From the NCBI GenBank assembly GCA_035455925.1, contig DATIEE010000025.1, forward strand, positions 1 through 45,109: a stretch of DNA of 45,109 nucleotides. The letters are read 5' to 3'. Positions 15,384-24,618 of this stretch are shown one piece after another (position 1 is the stretch's first letter; each line of letters starts with the position of its first letter). The DNA is from Candidatus Babeliales bacterium (lineage in GTDB: Bacteria; Babelota; Babeliae; Babelales; Vermiphilaceae). The notes beneath the pieces were generated by a model. That model saw only the letters and a list, made by a program, of their open reading frames with translations. It had not been told where the DNA came from and did not search any database. The translations under genes and the position numbers were made by a program.

Positions 15384-15428
15384 TATAATTAATTAAAAAG
15401 CTTAACTGTCGCCAAAGTAATGATCTTT

Positions 15429-15437
15429 TGTTATAAT
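15429..15437 (+). promoter_or_regulatory. Extended -10 promoter of ftsY
   Basis: TGTTATAAT fits the extended -10 pattern TGnTATAAT and lies 47 bases upstream of the chosen ftsY start. No convincing -35 box is needed for this type. Assigned by eye. Confidence 0.5.
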
Positions 15438-15483
15438 TATAGAAAATTAATTTCTATTGTTGGTTATGGCATGTAAGGGTTTT

Positions 15484-16374
15484 ATGTTTAGTTTTATCAA
15501 AAATAAATTACACAAGATATTTAGCACGGTTACCTCTAAATTGGGTTCATTTTTTAATCGCACGATTATTGATGAAGCCGCGCTTAAAGAATTAGAAATT
15601 CTACTCATATCCAGCGATGTAGGTGTTGCAACAACACGATCAATTATTACTCTAATAAAGGAACAAGTTGGTACTGGCGCTATAGATGGTACACGGCTAA
15701 AATCATGTTTACATGCTATTCTTTTAAATATTCTACTTAAAAATGAAGGTTCTAGCATTAATTCACAAAGAATATTTCTTTTTGTTGGTATCAATGGCAG
15801 CGGAAAAACGACAAGTATTGGTAAATTAGCATACATGTATGCGCAGCAAGGTAAAAAAGTTCTTTTGGTAGCGGCAGATACATTTCGTGCGGCAGCATAC
15901 GAACAGCTTAATGAATGGGCATTAAAATCTAACGTTGATATTGTATGCGGTAAGGAAGGTCAAGACCCTGCATCATTAGTGTTTCAAGGATGTGAAAAGT
16001 TTAAAGCTGAGCATTATGATATTTTAATTATTGATACTGCAGGCAGATTACAAACAAAAATTAATTTAATGCATGAACTTGCAAAAATAAAGAAATCTGT
16101 TCAAAAACAACTTCCTGATCAGCGTGTTGTTACATTATTGACTATTGATGCCATGCTCGGTCAAAACTCTTTTGAGCAGGCAAAGCTTTTTAAAGAAAGC
16201 ACTGATGTTACTGGTATTGTTTTAACCAAAATGGATGGTACGGGAAAAGGTGGGATCGTTTTTGCTATTGCACAAGAACTGGCTATTCCTGTTATTTTTT
16301 TAACTTTTGGTGAAAAATCTGATCATATAAAATTATTTAATGCTAAAGAATATGTAACGGAGCTTTTGGGATAA
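15484..16374 (+). CDS. ftsY: Signal recognition particle receptor FtsY
   Basis: A 296-residue SRP GTPase. It carries an N domain (helical bundle, about residues 1-95), then the G domain with G1 GINGSGKTTSIGKLA, the DTFRAAAYEQL insertion-box motif, DTAGRLQ (G3), TKMDGTGKGG (G4 and closing loop). FtsY docks ribosome-SRP complexes at the membrane and delivers them to SecYEG. The acidic A domain of E. coli FtsY is absent, as in many bacteria. The start at 15484 has AAGGG 4 bases upstream; in-frame starts at 15457 and 15466 have none. An extended -10 box lies at 15429-15437. A secreted unknown follows after 5 bases. Confidence 0.95.
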   Translation: MFSFIKNKLHKIFSTVTSKLGSFFNRTIIDEAALKELEILLISSDVGVATTRSIITLIKEQVGTGAIDGTRLKSCLHAILLNILLKNEGSSINSQRIFLFVGINGSGKTTSIGKLAYMYAQQGKKVLLVAADTFRAAAYEQLNEWALKSNVDIVCGKEGQDPASLVFQGCEKFKAEHYDILIIDTAGRLQTKINLMHELAKIKKSVQKQLPDQRVVTLLTIDAMLGQNSFEQAKLFKESTDVTGIVLTKMDGTGKGGIVFAIAQELAIPVIFLTFGEKSDHIKLFNAKEYVTELLG

Positions 16375-16379
16375 ATTAT

Positions 16380-17030
16380 ATGAAAATAATAAAAAAAATT
16401 ATCTGTTTTTTGTCGTTGTATGTTGGAGTTTATAATGCTGCATCAATCAGTCAGGATGACATTAATCAGCTATTATGCCAAGGCGAAGCTTTTATAATAT
16501 ATGAGACAAGTGAATATTTACATGAACGCTTACCTACAGATTTAACTCTACAAATGCATAAAGGTGCTATTAATGGTATGAGATATGCTGTTCATTACAA
16601 TAAATTTTCTGACTTAAAGACAAGACTTTTGTATCAACCTTTTTATATTGTTGTAGATAAGGTGGCTTCCGATTGTGTTGAAACGATTGTTGATTTGGAA
16701 CCAATTAAAAACCTTACAAATAATACAAGTGAAGAATTTAAAAATTTTTGCAAAGAGAATGCAACGATTATGATTTCTGCTCTTGTAATAGAAGGACTGG
16801 ATAAATATAAAGCAACTATTGATAAAAGCCATTTATATCAGATTGATCGTTCTTTTTCTGATTCTGCTCTTGAGCATATCCTTAATGAAAGTATCAATTA
16901 TTTTATACTTAAACCATATGTCATTAAGCGATTAGGTGATAACTATATACTAACCTCCTTTCTAGAAGCTATAAATACAATATATGTTATACCTTGTATT
17001 AAAAGTGTTATAAGTTCCCCTTTTAAGTAG
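16380..17030 (+). CDS. Secreted protein of unknown function
   Basis: A 216-residue protein with a signal peptide (residues 1-20, KKIICFLSLYVGVYNAAS). The mature part is helical with scattered Cys (LLCQG, DCVE, NFCKE, PCIKS) and hydrophobic stretches but no clear membrane span. No family is recognised. It starts 5 bases after ftsY, so it is probably in the same transcript, with GGGAT upstream of the ATG. It converges with the secreted EEP-fold gene. Confidence 0.65.
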   Translation: MKIIKKIICFLSLYVGVYNAASISQDDINQLLCQGEAFIIYETSEYLHERLPTDLTLQMHKGAINGMRYAVHYNKFSDLKTRLLYQPFYIVVDKVASDCVETIVDLEPIKNLTNNTSEEFKNFCKENATIMISALVIEGLDKYKATIDKSHLYQIDRSFSDSALEHILNESINYFILKPYVIKRLGDNYILTSFLEAINTIYVIPCIKSVISSPFK

Positions 17031-17064
17031 TAAAACTATATATTTTCATCAACGGTAGTTTTCT

Positions 17065-17922
17065 TTAATTAAGTGAGAATATCATACTGATCGGATTGTG
17101 GTCACTTGTTGTATCGCTAATTGTTTTATCAAATATTTTATAACATTGTATAGCAAATGCATCCTTTGGTTTAATCATGATATGATCACATTCAAAGCCT
17201 TTGCCGCCCTTAATATGAGTTACTGTGCTGCCTTCTACGGTATGTGCTACTGTTCTTGCATGAATAAAATCAGCATCGGAAAATATTTTTTCTACTTCGA
17301 ACGTAACTGTTGTATTAAAATCGCCCGTTATTATTGTTGGCGTATTACCACAACGTTTTTTAGTATCATTAAGAATAAGCTTAATTTGCATAAGTCGTTT
17401 TTCTTGGTCTTTATGGTCAAGGTGAGTATTATAAACATAAAATTCTTTTCCTGTTGTTATTTCTTTACAATGCGCCCATGTACAAATACGTGGTAATAAT
17501 GCCGACGTCCATTGGTCACCATTGATGCCAAAAGTGTCATGAGCAAGGATATTTATTTTTGTTGGATTATAAAAAATAGGACAATACTCATCTTGTGCAA
17601 AATTCATAACAAAGCGATGCCATAAAGATAATCCTTTTATCCCTGAGCTTCGCGGTTTGCCCACATATTTATAATTGGAAAGAGCTGTTTGTATAGAATC
17701 AAGTTGTTGATTATCTTTAATAATTTCTTGTAAGCAATATATATCAGCGTTGATTTTTTGAATAAGATTGCAAACTCCAGGTTGTCGTTTTGGCCAATTA
17801 TTTTTTTTACCATGCGTTATATTATAGCTTGCCATAGTCAATTCGCCCTTAATAGTTGTTGTGATAGCGCCCATTGGCAGCAACATGAGAATAGATATGC
17901 TTATTGATATATTGTTTTTCAT
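17065..17922 (-). CDS. Secreted endonuclease/exonuclease/phosphatase-fold enzyme
   Basis: A 285-residue protein with a short signal peptide. All the EEP motifs are in order: ASYNITHG (Asn), YCLQEI (Gln-Glu metal ligand), YNTHLDH (catalytic His), ITGDFNTT (Asp/Asn), ECDHIM and SDHNPI (final catalytic Asp-His). The family includes DNase I, sphingomyelinases and inositol phosphatases, all metal-dependent phosphodi- or monoesterases. The substrate cannot be chosen from motifs alone. Secretion suggests nutrient nucleic acid or lipid breakdown, or host targeting. AGGG lies 6 bases before the ATG. Confidence 0.85.
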   Translation of the reverse strand: MKNNISISISILMLLPMGAITTTIKGELTMASYNITHGKKNNWPKRQPGVCNLIQKINADIYCLQEIIKDNQQLDSIQTALSNYKYVGKPRSSGIKGLSLWHRFVMNFAQDEYCPIFYNPTKINILAHDTFGINGDQWTSALLPRICTWAHCKEITTGKEFYVYNTHLDHKDQEKRLMQIKLILNDTKKRCGNTPTIITGDFNTTVTFEVEKIFSDADFIHARTVAHTVEGSTVTHIKGGKGFECDHIMIKPKDAFAIQCYKIFDKTISDTTSDHNPISMIFSLN

Positions 17923-18135
17923 AAAAATCCCTTAATATAGCTATATATTTACTAAATATATTATTATAATACAAAAAAAATTATTTAAAGTAAAGGGTAT
18001 AATTCATTTTGTAATTATTTATGAGTTGATAGAATTATGATTATCTCTATAAAATTATGGGAACAATAGTGTACTGTTTGATTGTTTTATGATGATACTT
18101 CACGCTTATTATACAAATATGATACACTGTTTTTT

Positions 18136-19053
18136 ATGAATACTAATTACGACGTCATGTATTATATTAATGATATTCGGCATAAAATTGCTTCAGTCTA
18201 TGATGATGATACACTTTGCCAACAATATGCATGGTGGATATTGCAGGCAATTTGTGAAAAAACAAAAACAGAGCTAGTTATGCAGGCAAGCTTGATGATA
18301 AGTTTGGAACAAAAGAAAAAGATTAATCAATGGATACAGCAGCTTGTAGAAGATAAAATACCCATACAATATTTGCTAGGTTCTGTTCCTTTTGCTGATT
18401 GTGATATTTTAGTTGAACCTCCGATACTCATTCCGCGCCCAGAGACAGAAGAGTGGTCTCTTTATCTTATTGAGCAGCTGAGGTTGCTTAATAATAAAAA
18501 AATAAAAATTTTAGATTTAGCAACAGGATCAGGCTGTATTGCTATTGCTTTTGCGCATCATTTACCGCAATCATTAGTAGTTGCTACAGATGTGTCGAAT
18601 GTGGCACTCATGTTGACAGAAAAAAATATTGAACATAACGTTATACGCAATATAATCTGCATACAATCTGATCTTTTTACATCAATTCCGCGTGGAATGT
18701 TATTTGATATGATTATTTCTAATCCTCCTTATATTGCATCATCTGAATTGAGCGATCTCGATGATACAGTCAGATTATGGGAGGATCACAACGCATTGAT
18801 TGCTGCGGATAATGGTCTTGCAATTATTAAAGAAATTATTGTACGTGCGCCTTATTTTATTCAAACTAATGATGAAATGTGTAGTAAAAATATTCCACAA
18901 ATTGTTATTGAAATTGGCTACACACAAGGAGTCGTCGTTAAAAAATTAATGCTGGCTGCAGGGTATAACGATATTTTTATTCATAAAGATTTAGAAGGAA
19001 AAGACCGTTTTATTACCGGGAGAGTAGATTATGTGGCCAATTCCTACCCTTAA
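18136..19053 (+). CDS. prmC: Peptide chain release factor N5-glutamine methyltransferase
   Basis: A 305-residue protein that methylates the Gln of the GGQ motif in release factors. The helical N-terminal domain (about 1-95) ends in PIQYLLGSVPF. The Rossmann methyltransferase domain has the SAM motif LDLATGSGCIAIAFA and the catalytic ISNPPYI, both diagnostic. PRPETEEW is also typical. I prefer ATG 18136 over a TTG at 18082; neither has a strong ribosome binding site. The C-terminus is about 20 residues longer than usual. Its end overlaps the next gene by 23 bases. Confidence 0.92.
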   Translation: MNTNYDVMYYINDIRHKIASVYDDDTLCQQYAWWILQAICEKTKTELVMQASLMISLEQKKKINQWIQQLVEDKIPIQYLLGSVPFADCDILVEPPILIPRPETEEWSLYLIEQLRLLNNKKIKILDLATGSGCIAIAFAHHLPQSLVVATDVSNVALMLTEKNIEHNVIRNIICIQSDLFTSIPRGMLFDMIISNPPYIASSELSDLDDTVRLWEDHNALIAADNGLAIIKEIIVRAPYFIQTNDEMCSKNIPQIVIEIGYTQGVVVKKLMLAAGYNDIFIHKDLEGKDRFITGRVDYVANSYP

Positions 19054-19729
19054 TAACACCTTTGTAACAGTTTTTTTTTCGTCTGATACACTTATTTGTA
19101 GTTGGATAGAAAGAATAGATAATAATCCTTTATTAACATTACGTGCGTATAAGCGATATCCATTGAGTAATTTAGAACTGGAGCGCTTAACTATTTTTAA
19201 CCCTACTATCATACAAAAATATATTAGTTTGTTCTTGCATGAATATGATCTAATAAATGCATTCATATTATTTTCTTTACAGGGAAGTGGTGTCACTGAA
19301 AAATTTGTTGCAATGTCAACATCGACCCCTCATCATTCCGATTTTGGTAGTATGAATTCACGTAATTTTTTATGGGAATATCGCTATTTATATCCAAATG
19401 ATAAAGGTCAATTTATTTTTTATGTTTATAAGGTATTACGGTCGCTTGTACTACAATATCAGCTGCTTGCTATTGCAGCAGGGTGTAATCTTGTTACAAT
19501 GACTACCAAAACTATAGGATTAATTGATGCATATAAATATATTTTTGGAACAGCATTTAGACGTAGTCAGTTTGCTATTGATATGATCAAGTGTAATAAC
19601 AATATTGAAACTCTTTTTTCTATTGATATGCTTAATCGTATGTTAATTTTTACAACAAAAGGTGCTTTGCAAGATCAGATATATCATGCAGCATCCATTG
19701 GTTTATTATCCGCTGAAAGAGCAGTTTAA
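19031..19729 (+). CDS. PilM-like type IV pilus / competence assembly protein
   Basis: A 232-residue soluble protein. It starts inside the prmC end, with GGGAGAG about 8 bases before ATG 19031, and its stop TAATG overlaps the next start. It shows a divergent actin-like layout, with a late segment (AAGCNLVTMTTKTIGLIDAY) and a Leu/Ile-rich end. The main support is position: it is paired with a short-N-tail, single-span protein typical of PilN. PilM and PilN form the inner-membrane platform of type IV pili. No PilO, PilP or PilQ gene follows in the window. The call is context-led and moderate. Confidence 0.45.
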   Translation: MWPIPTLNNTFVTVFFSSDTLICSWIERIDNNPLLTLRAYKRYPLSNLELERLTIFNPTIIQKYISLFLHEYDLINAFILFSLQGSGVTEKFVAMSTSTPHHSDFGSMNSRNFLWEYRYLYPNDKGQFIFYVYKVLRSLVLQYQLLAIAAGCNLVTMTTKTIGLIDAYKYIFGTAFRRSQFAIDMIKCNNNIETLFSIDMLNRMLIFTTKGALQDQIYHAASIGLLSAERAV

Positions 19730-20265
19730 TGAAAAAAATTAATTTTATTACATCATTATCACCACAAAAACAGTATGAAATTCGTCGTTGGTTTTATGTA
19801 ACATTATTTTTATTTTTATGTAGTATAATTCTTAGTTTATATTTTTTGATATCTCCATTAGTAACGTACATATCATTGAAAAACGAGATAAATACTTTAC
19901 GCGACCAGACAAAAAATTATTCTGATATTATTAAAAAAAAAGACACGCTAAAAACTGAATATGAATTGATTCGCTCACAATTACATAAAATTAATCGTTA
20001 CGATAGTGGGGTAAAAAACCCTTATTTGTATTTTACTGCAATTGAAAATATGTGTAATAATGAGATAAAATTAGAATCGATTATGTTAAATAAAAAAGAT
20101 TGTACTATTACTATCGTATGTTCAACATCAGGGAATGCAGCGATGTATATACAACGATTATCAGATCTAGGAAGTCTATTTACAAAAATTAAACTTGTTT
20201 CTTTGCATTATGATCCTCAACTAAAACAATTTAGATCCGTCATCAAGAGCATGATTACCGTATAA
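19729..20265 (+). CDS. PilN-like inner-membrane protein
   Basis: A 178-residue bitopic protein. It begins KKINFITSLSPQKQYE, recalling the INLLP motif by which PilN binds PilM. One membrane span lies at about 25-47, then a coiled coil (residues 55-90, LKNEINTLRDQTKNYSDII) and a small alpha/beta domain. This is the PilN/GspL-C architecture. Its ATG overlaps the upstream stop. Together the two genes suggest a pilus or DNA-uptake platform; the rest of the system lies elsewhere. Confidence 0.5.
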   Translation: MKKINFITSLSPQKQYEIRRWFYVTLFLFLCSIILSLYFLISPLVTYISLKNEINTLRDQTKNYSDIIKKKDTLKTEYELIRSQLHKINRYDSGVKNPYLYFTAIENMCNNEIKLESIMLNKKDCTITIVCSTSGNAAMYIQRLSDLGSLFTKIKLVSLHYDPQLKQFRSVIKSMITV

Positions 20266-20268
20266 TTT

Positions 20269-21153
20269 TTATTTATTACCGTATTTATAAAGAATTAAAA
20301 ACAATCCTAATCCAACAACAAGAAAAGAAATTGATCCTCTTACTAATGATAAGTAGTAGCGTTTATTTTCTTTTCCTATGAATTCCTGAAGAATGTTTTG
20401 ATGGACTTCGTCCGTAGGTTTAACATTTTTTGGTTTAATTAGAATGTTATTTTGAGTTGTATTATCTAGTAAATTTTTTTTAGTATAAATCGGTGGCAAG
20501 TTAATCTTTGTCAAATATTCATTAAAAAGTGCTTGAAATGATAGTTCTACTGTCGTTTCAATGAACTCTTCGTTTGGCATAGTATTCGTTAAATTTTTAT
20601 TACATTTTTCTAGTGATATCTGATCAATGCTTGTATATTTGTTATTATATAAATGTAGAAAGAATAACGAAGAGCTAAGATCAACATTATTTTCGTTTGT
20701 GTGATCATCAATAAGGTAGATTGGAATATTTTTGTAACATTTAAGGTTGGTAATATTATTAAAAGAATAATAGTATTCAGAAAAGGTACTATTTTGCAGA
20801 ACTAGTGCTACTATATTGCTGTAAGAATTATTAGCAAGAAAATGTAAAGTAGCTGCTACTCCGTCTTCAACAGCGTAAAAAACAAATCGAGCATGAGGAT
20901 CGTTCTCAGTAATCGATTTTATCGTTGTTTTTAATTCTTCTTGGCGCATAGATTCACCAAGACAATCAGTAGTCTTCATTGGTTGTTGTATCGTATGAAC
21001 ATCATATTGGTTGCCTGAAAAGATATCTGTAGCGTTTATTAAGTTGTGGCCTTCTATTACAATAACATTGATTTTTTGATCATCCATTGCACTAACTCCA
21101 TGGATATTCAATAATATAAGTGCAATCATGTATAAATGGTTTATTTTCTTCAC
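20269..21153 (-). CDS. Exported degenerate alpha/beta-hydrolase-like protein with C-terminal anchor
   Basis: A 294-residue protein with a GTG start, supported by AAAAGG 8 bases upstream. It has a signal peptide (1-22, ending VSAMDD) and one C-terminal membrane span (about 267-287) followed by a short basic tail. The middle suggests an alpha/beta-hydrolase layout: IVIEGHN, then RFVFYAVEDGVAATLHFL where a nucleophile elbow GxSxG would lie, then NIVALVLQNS and IPIYLIDD. The elbow reads YAVEDG, with no Ser, Cys or Asp nucleophile in the usual pattern. It could be a non-catalytic binder. The fold is inferred by eye. Confidence 0.5.
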   Translation of the reverse strand: MKKINHLYMIALILLNIHGVSAMDDQKINVIVIEGHNLINATDIFSGNQYDVHTIQQPMKTTDCLGESMRQEELKTTIKSITENDPHARFVFYAVEDGVAATLHFLANNSYSNIVALVLQNSTFSEYYYSFNNITNLKCYKNIPIYLIDDHTNENNVDLSSSLFFLHLYNNKYTSIDQISLEKCNKNLTNTMPNEEFIETTVELSFQALFNEYLTKINLPPIYTKKNLLDNTTQNNILIKPKNVKPTDEVHQNILQEFIGKENKRYYLSLVRGSISFLVVGLGLFLILYKYGNK

Positions 21154-21385
21154 GTGATAACCTTTTAAAAAATAGATTAAATTATCGCATTATTATGTAA
21201 CATAATAACATAATGTAGGTATAAGTCATTAAATTTATCTGATCAAATTAAAAATTAATTGTGCAATTTGTAATAAATAAAAGCTGAACGGAGTGTAATT
21301 AAAAAGTTAGTTAAAAGCATATTCGTACTGTAGTGTTTTTGTCTTTAAAAATATATTGAAGGATGATGTAAAAAATAAGAAAATT

Positions 21386-23281
21386 TTACATTAAAATAGA
21401 GATTGCTTCCGGTTTGCCTAATGATGATAACTCACCAGTACGTTCATTAATGATTTTTTCTTGCAATAAAGAATCATAAGAAAATGTTTTTTTAACTGTA
21501 TCAACGGCACGATTAAATGCAAGCCAAATGGGAAATGACGTATGAATAGGAAATACGTTTTTTCCTATGGGGAGATTATCGTCACGGCCGATCCACAATG
21601 CAGTTGTTATTTCTGGTGTTGAGCCAATAAACCAACATGTACGAGAATCATTTGTTGTGCCGGTTTTGCTGATCATCTCAGATTTAATCCAATTTTGCGC
21701 TCCGTATACGGTTTTTACTCGCTCAGGGCCTAAGCGTAATACTGAGCTCACTTGTCCAACTATATGGCTTTCAATGACACGTTCACTATCAACCATAGTT
21801 TTATAAATACGTGTACCCCATCTATCTTTAACCCATAATAATGGATGCGGTTCGACATATATACCATTATTGGCAAAAATATTAAACATACCTGCAGCTT
21901 CAATTAGTGTTGTATCAACACAGCCAAGGGCCAAGGAAGGATACGCATGAAAGTTACTTTTCATGCGACATTTTTTTGCCAGATTAATGACTAGATGGGG
22001 TCCAATTTTTAATAATGTTTTTATACTCACAATATTGCTTGAATGTGATAGTGCATATGCTAAAGTAACTTTTCCATTAAATTTGTTATTATGATTTTTC
22101 GGTGCCCAGAGCGTGTTATGTTGGATTAACTCAAGAGGTTCATCAATTTCAGTATCGGCAAATGTTAACCCTTTTTTTATTGCCTCAGTATAAATTAATG
22201 GTTTAAATATAGATCCTATTTGTCGAGGTGCTTGATCGACTCTATTAAATTTTGATGTGATAAAATCAAATCCACCAACTAATGCTTTTATTTCTCCCGT
22301 TTTGCAATCAAGTGTAATAAAACCACCATCAATTTCATTTCCAAATTTTTCACGCAATGCTATCATTTCTGTACGAAAAGTATTTTGTGCAGTAATTTGC
22401 ATTTGCTTATTAATTGTTGTTTGAATATGTAGCCCTCCGGTATAAAGCATTCTTTTACCAATAATACGCTCTAATGAGATACGTAACATTTCTTTAATAT
22501 GTGGCGCAAAATAATCACAATTTTTATCTTTTATTACTACACTACATGTCAATGCATTTTCATATTCTTCTGAAGTAATAAAATGTAAATTTTTCATTTT
22601 TCTTAAAATAACATCACGTTGTTTTTGGGCTGAGAGTGGATAAACTAAAGGACAATATCGTGTAGGTGAACGAATAATTCCTGCAAGTGTTGCTGCTTGA
22701 TCGATTGAAATGTCATGCGCATTTTTAGACCAAAATCTTTGACTAGCAGCTTCTATACCATAAATACCACAACCAAAACAGACATGATTGAGGTACGTAT
22801 GTAAAATTTGTTCTTTAGTTAACTGTTGTTCAACAATTATTGCATATAATTGTTCTTTTATTTTCCGCGTAAATGTTTTTCGTGAATCAAAAAATAGTAA
22901 CTTAACTAATTGTTGTGTAATAGTGCTTGCACCCTGAACCTTACGTCCATAATACATATTAACTATAACAGATCGAATAATACCTTTTAATGAAATGCCT
23001 GCATGTGTAAAAAAATCCCAATCTTCTGCTGCAATAAATGCATTAATAACATGTTCGGGTAAACATACCCCATCGATAGGATCACGTCGATCTAACTGAA
23101 ATCGTCCCCATTCATTACCTTCATCATCTAGTAGTAATGATGGGCATGCTGAATCGTGTCGTGTTAAAATAGAAAAATCAATAGTGTAATTATGAATTAT
23201 AAAAAAGATAGCGCCACCTATAAAAGCACTCATTATTATAATAAAGACAAAAAAGAGATATATTGTTCGAAAAATTGTCAT
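21386..23281 (-). CDS. mrcA: Bifunctional penicillin-binding protein 1A
   Basis: A 631-residue class A PBP. ATG 23281 is preferred over an upstream TTG (23296). One N-terminal span (about 5-30) is followed by the glycosyltransferase-51 domain: EDWDFFTHAGIS, GASTITQQLVK and the RKIKEQ helix. The transpeptidase domain has SIFK (active Ser), SHSSN (SxN) and KTGTTND (KTG), all intact. The enzyme polymerises and crosslinks peptidoglycan at the inner membrane. So the organism keeps the capacity to make a peptidoglycan wall. No outer partner gene is adjacent. Confidence 0.93.
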   Translation of the reverse strand: MTIFRTIYLFFVFIIIMSAFIGGAIFFIIHNYTIDFSILTRHDSACPSLLLDDEGNEWGRFQLDRRDPIDGVCLPEHVINAFIAAEDWDFFTHAGISLKGIIRSVIVNMYYGRKVQGASTITQQLVKLLFFDSRKTFTRKIKEQLYAIIVEQQLTKEQILHTYLNHVCFGCGIYGIEAASQRFWSKNAHDISIDQAATLAGIIRSPTRYCPLVYPLSAQKQRDVILRKMKNLHFITSEEYENALTCSVVIKDKNCDYFAPHIKEMLRISLERIIGKRMLYTGGLHIQTTINKQMQITAQNTFRTEMIALREKFGNEIDGGFITLDCKTGEIKALVGGFDFITSKFNRVDQAPRQIGSIFKPLIYTEAIKKGLTFADTEIDEPLELIQHNTLWAPKNHNNKFNGKVTLAYALSHSSNIVSIKTLLKIGPHLVINLAKKCRMKSNFHAYPSLALGCVDTTLIEAAGMFNIFANNGIYVEPHPLLWVKDRWGTRIYKTMVDSERVIESHIVGQVSSVLRLGPERVKTVYGAQNWIKSEMISKTGTTNDSRTCWFIGSTPEITTALWIGRDDNLPIGKNVFPIHTSFPIWLAFNRAVDTVKKTFSYDSLLQEKIINERTGELSSLGKPEAISILM

Positions 23282-23307
23282 AACATATGTGCACAATGCA
23301 ATAAAAA

Positions 23308-24222
23308 TTAAAAATGCATTATTAATCGTGAAATAAAATTTGTACCTTGTGTTCTGTTTCTCGCACCAGCTTCAAGATACAAATAGCTAAAAAAAACAGT
23401 ATCTTTTGATAAAAAATATGCTACACCAGGTCCTACGCCAAATACACGCTCTCTACTATTAGAAACAGATATACCATCTACATGGTCATTGTGTATTTGT
23501 TGGAGAGCATAACCAACAGCTGCCAGATAAAAATTAGAAAACAGTTCATGTGCTATACTGTAATTGCAATAAATTACATCACCGGCTTGTGTATTTATTT
23601 TTTCATTATGGGCATTCCAAATATAATGTAATGCCCATGATATATTCCATGTCGATGAAATATAGAGCGTGGCAGCCCAATTAGCACCACAATAAAAAAA
23701 TGAATCGCTAGGATTTATTTGTTTTTCAGGCAACTTATTTTTACCCATAGGGATTGAAAAATCAACTTCAAGTCGATGAATAAAGAATTGGCGACCTCGT
23801 AGTTGAATAGCGTTCCATTGTGAGTAAGCACTTAAATAAAGATTACCAAAGCCAGGTCCACTACTTTGTATATCTAATGCATTTTTTTCAATTTTTGAAT
23901 AAAGTGTTAGCGGCAATGCTAGAACAAATCCTGGCATACCACCCAAAGGTAATTGATAATCAAATTGATAAATAAATTCAGTAACCGTAGCAAAACCTCT
24001 AAAATGAGGAGAGGAAAGATTATTTAGGGCCTTTCCCCGTGCATCTAAAAAACGCTGTGTAGTGTAATATTGTATCCATTGTTGCCAATAACCACCCGGG
24101 TATGGCCGAGTAGGACCACCGTCAAGAATATTAGTATACCCAAGACCAAGACTTGGTAAGCGATATCCGTTGATAAATGTAGTGAGAAATAAAAAAATAA
24201 AACAGAAATATATAAGCTTCAT
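23308..24222 (-). CDS. Outer-membrane beta-barrel protein (phenol MetA-type transporter family)
   Basis: A 304-residue protein with a signal peptide (1-19) and alternating hydrophobic/aromatic beta-strands throughout, ending in Phe (ISRLIMHF), the outer-membrane insertion signature. The pattern LPLGGMPGFVLALPLTLYSK and the later GVGPGVAYFLSKDT suggest the MetA-pathway/transporter-like barrel family. The cargo is unknown. It is upstream of the PBP1A gene on the same strand with a 26-base gap, so they may be co-transcribed. Confidence 0.7.
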   Translation of the reverse strand: MKLIYFCFIFLFLTTFINGYRLPSLGLGYTNILDGGPTRPYPGGYWQQWIQYYTTQRFLDARGKALNNLSSPHFRGFATVTEFIYQFDYQLPLGGMPGFVLALPLTLYSKIEKNALDIQSSGPGFGNLYLSAYSQWNAIQLRGRQFFIHRLEVDFSIPMGKNKLPEKQINPSDSFFYCGANWAATLYISSTWNISWALHYIWNAHNEKINTQAGDVIYCNYSIAHELFSNFYLAAVGYALQQIHNDHVDGISVSNSRERVFGVGPGVAYFLSKDTVFFSYLYLEAGARNRTQGTNFISRLIMHF

Positions 24223-24260
24223 GGGTATTGTAGTATGGTGTAAAATTTTACTTTAACGTA

Positions 24261-24614
24261 TTAATGACTACCTACATAAAGTTTTTTTATTTTTTTATCA
24301 TACATTCTTTGATTCTTTTTTTGCTGTATAGAATATTTTACTTTACGCATAGAATTTTTCTTTAAAACGACATAAAACAGGAGCCCAGTTAGCGCAATCA
24401 TTGTTTGGCCAGGACATTCTTTAAGACATGCAGCAACCATAGCAAATGGTAACAAATTAGTTAATTTATCAATCAGCGGAACATTGTCAATTTTTTCAAT
24501 GGATTCACCAAAATCAATCAAACGACTACGCATATTGTTATATATATTCATAGCGTTTACATTATCACTTACACAACAAAAAATTATGAAAATAATACAT
24601 GATATATACTTCAT
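24261..24614 (-). CDS. Small secreted or membrane protein
   Basis: A 117-residue protein with a signal peptide (1-21, ending NVNAMN), an amphipathic middle and a second hydrophobic segment (about 72-86, TMIALTGLLFYVVL), then a very basic tail rich in Lys/Arg. AGGA lies 8 bases before the ATG, and the upstream gene ends 4 bases before it, so the pair is coupled. No family is recognised. Confidence 0.6.
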   Translation of the reverse strand: MKYISCIIFIIFCCVSDNVNAMNIYNNMRSRLIDFGESIEKIDNVPLIDKLTNLLPFAMVAACLKECPGQTMIALTGLLFYVVLKKNSMRKVKYSIQQKKNQRMYDKKIKKLYVGSH

Positions 24615-24618
24615 TTTC

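Noticed and set aside
21190-21208. An 8-bp palindrome (TTATTATG / CATAATAA) in the gap between the hydrolase-like gene and PBP1A, possible operator.
   Set aside because: Very AT-rich and short, so chance is likely; no second copy near either gene. The 21154-21385 gap shows nothing else.
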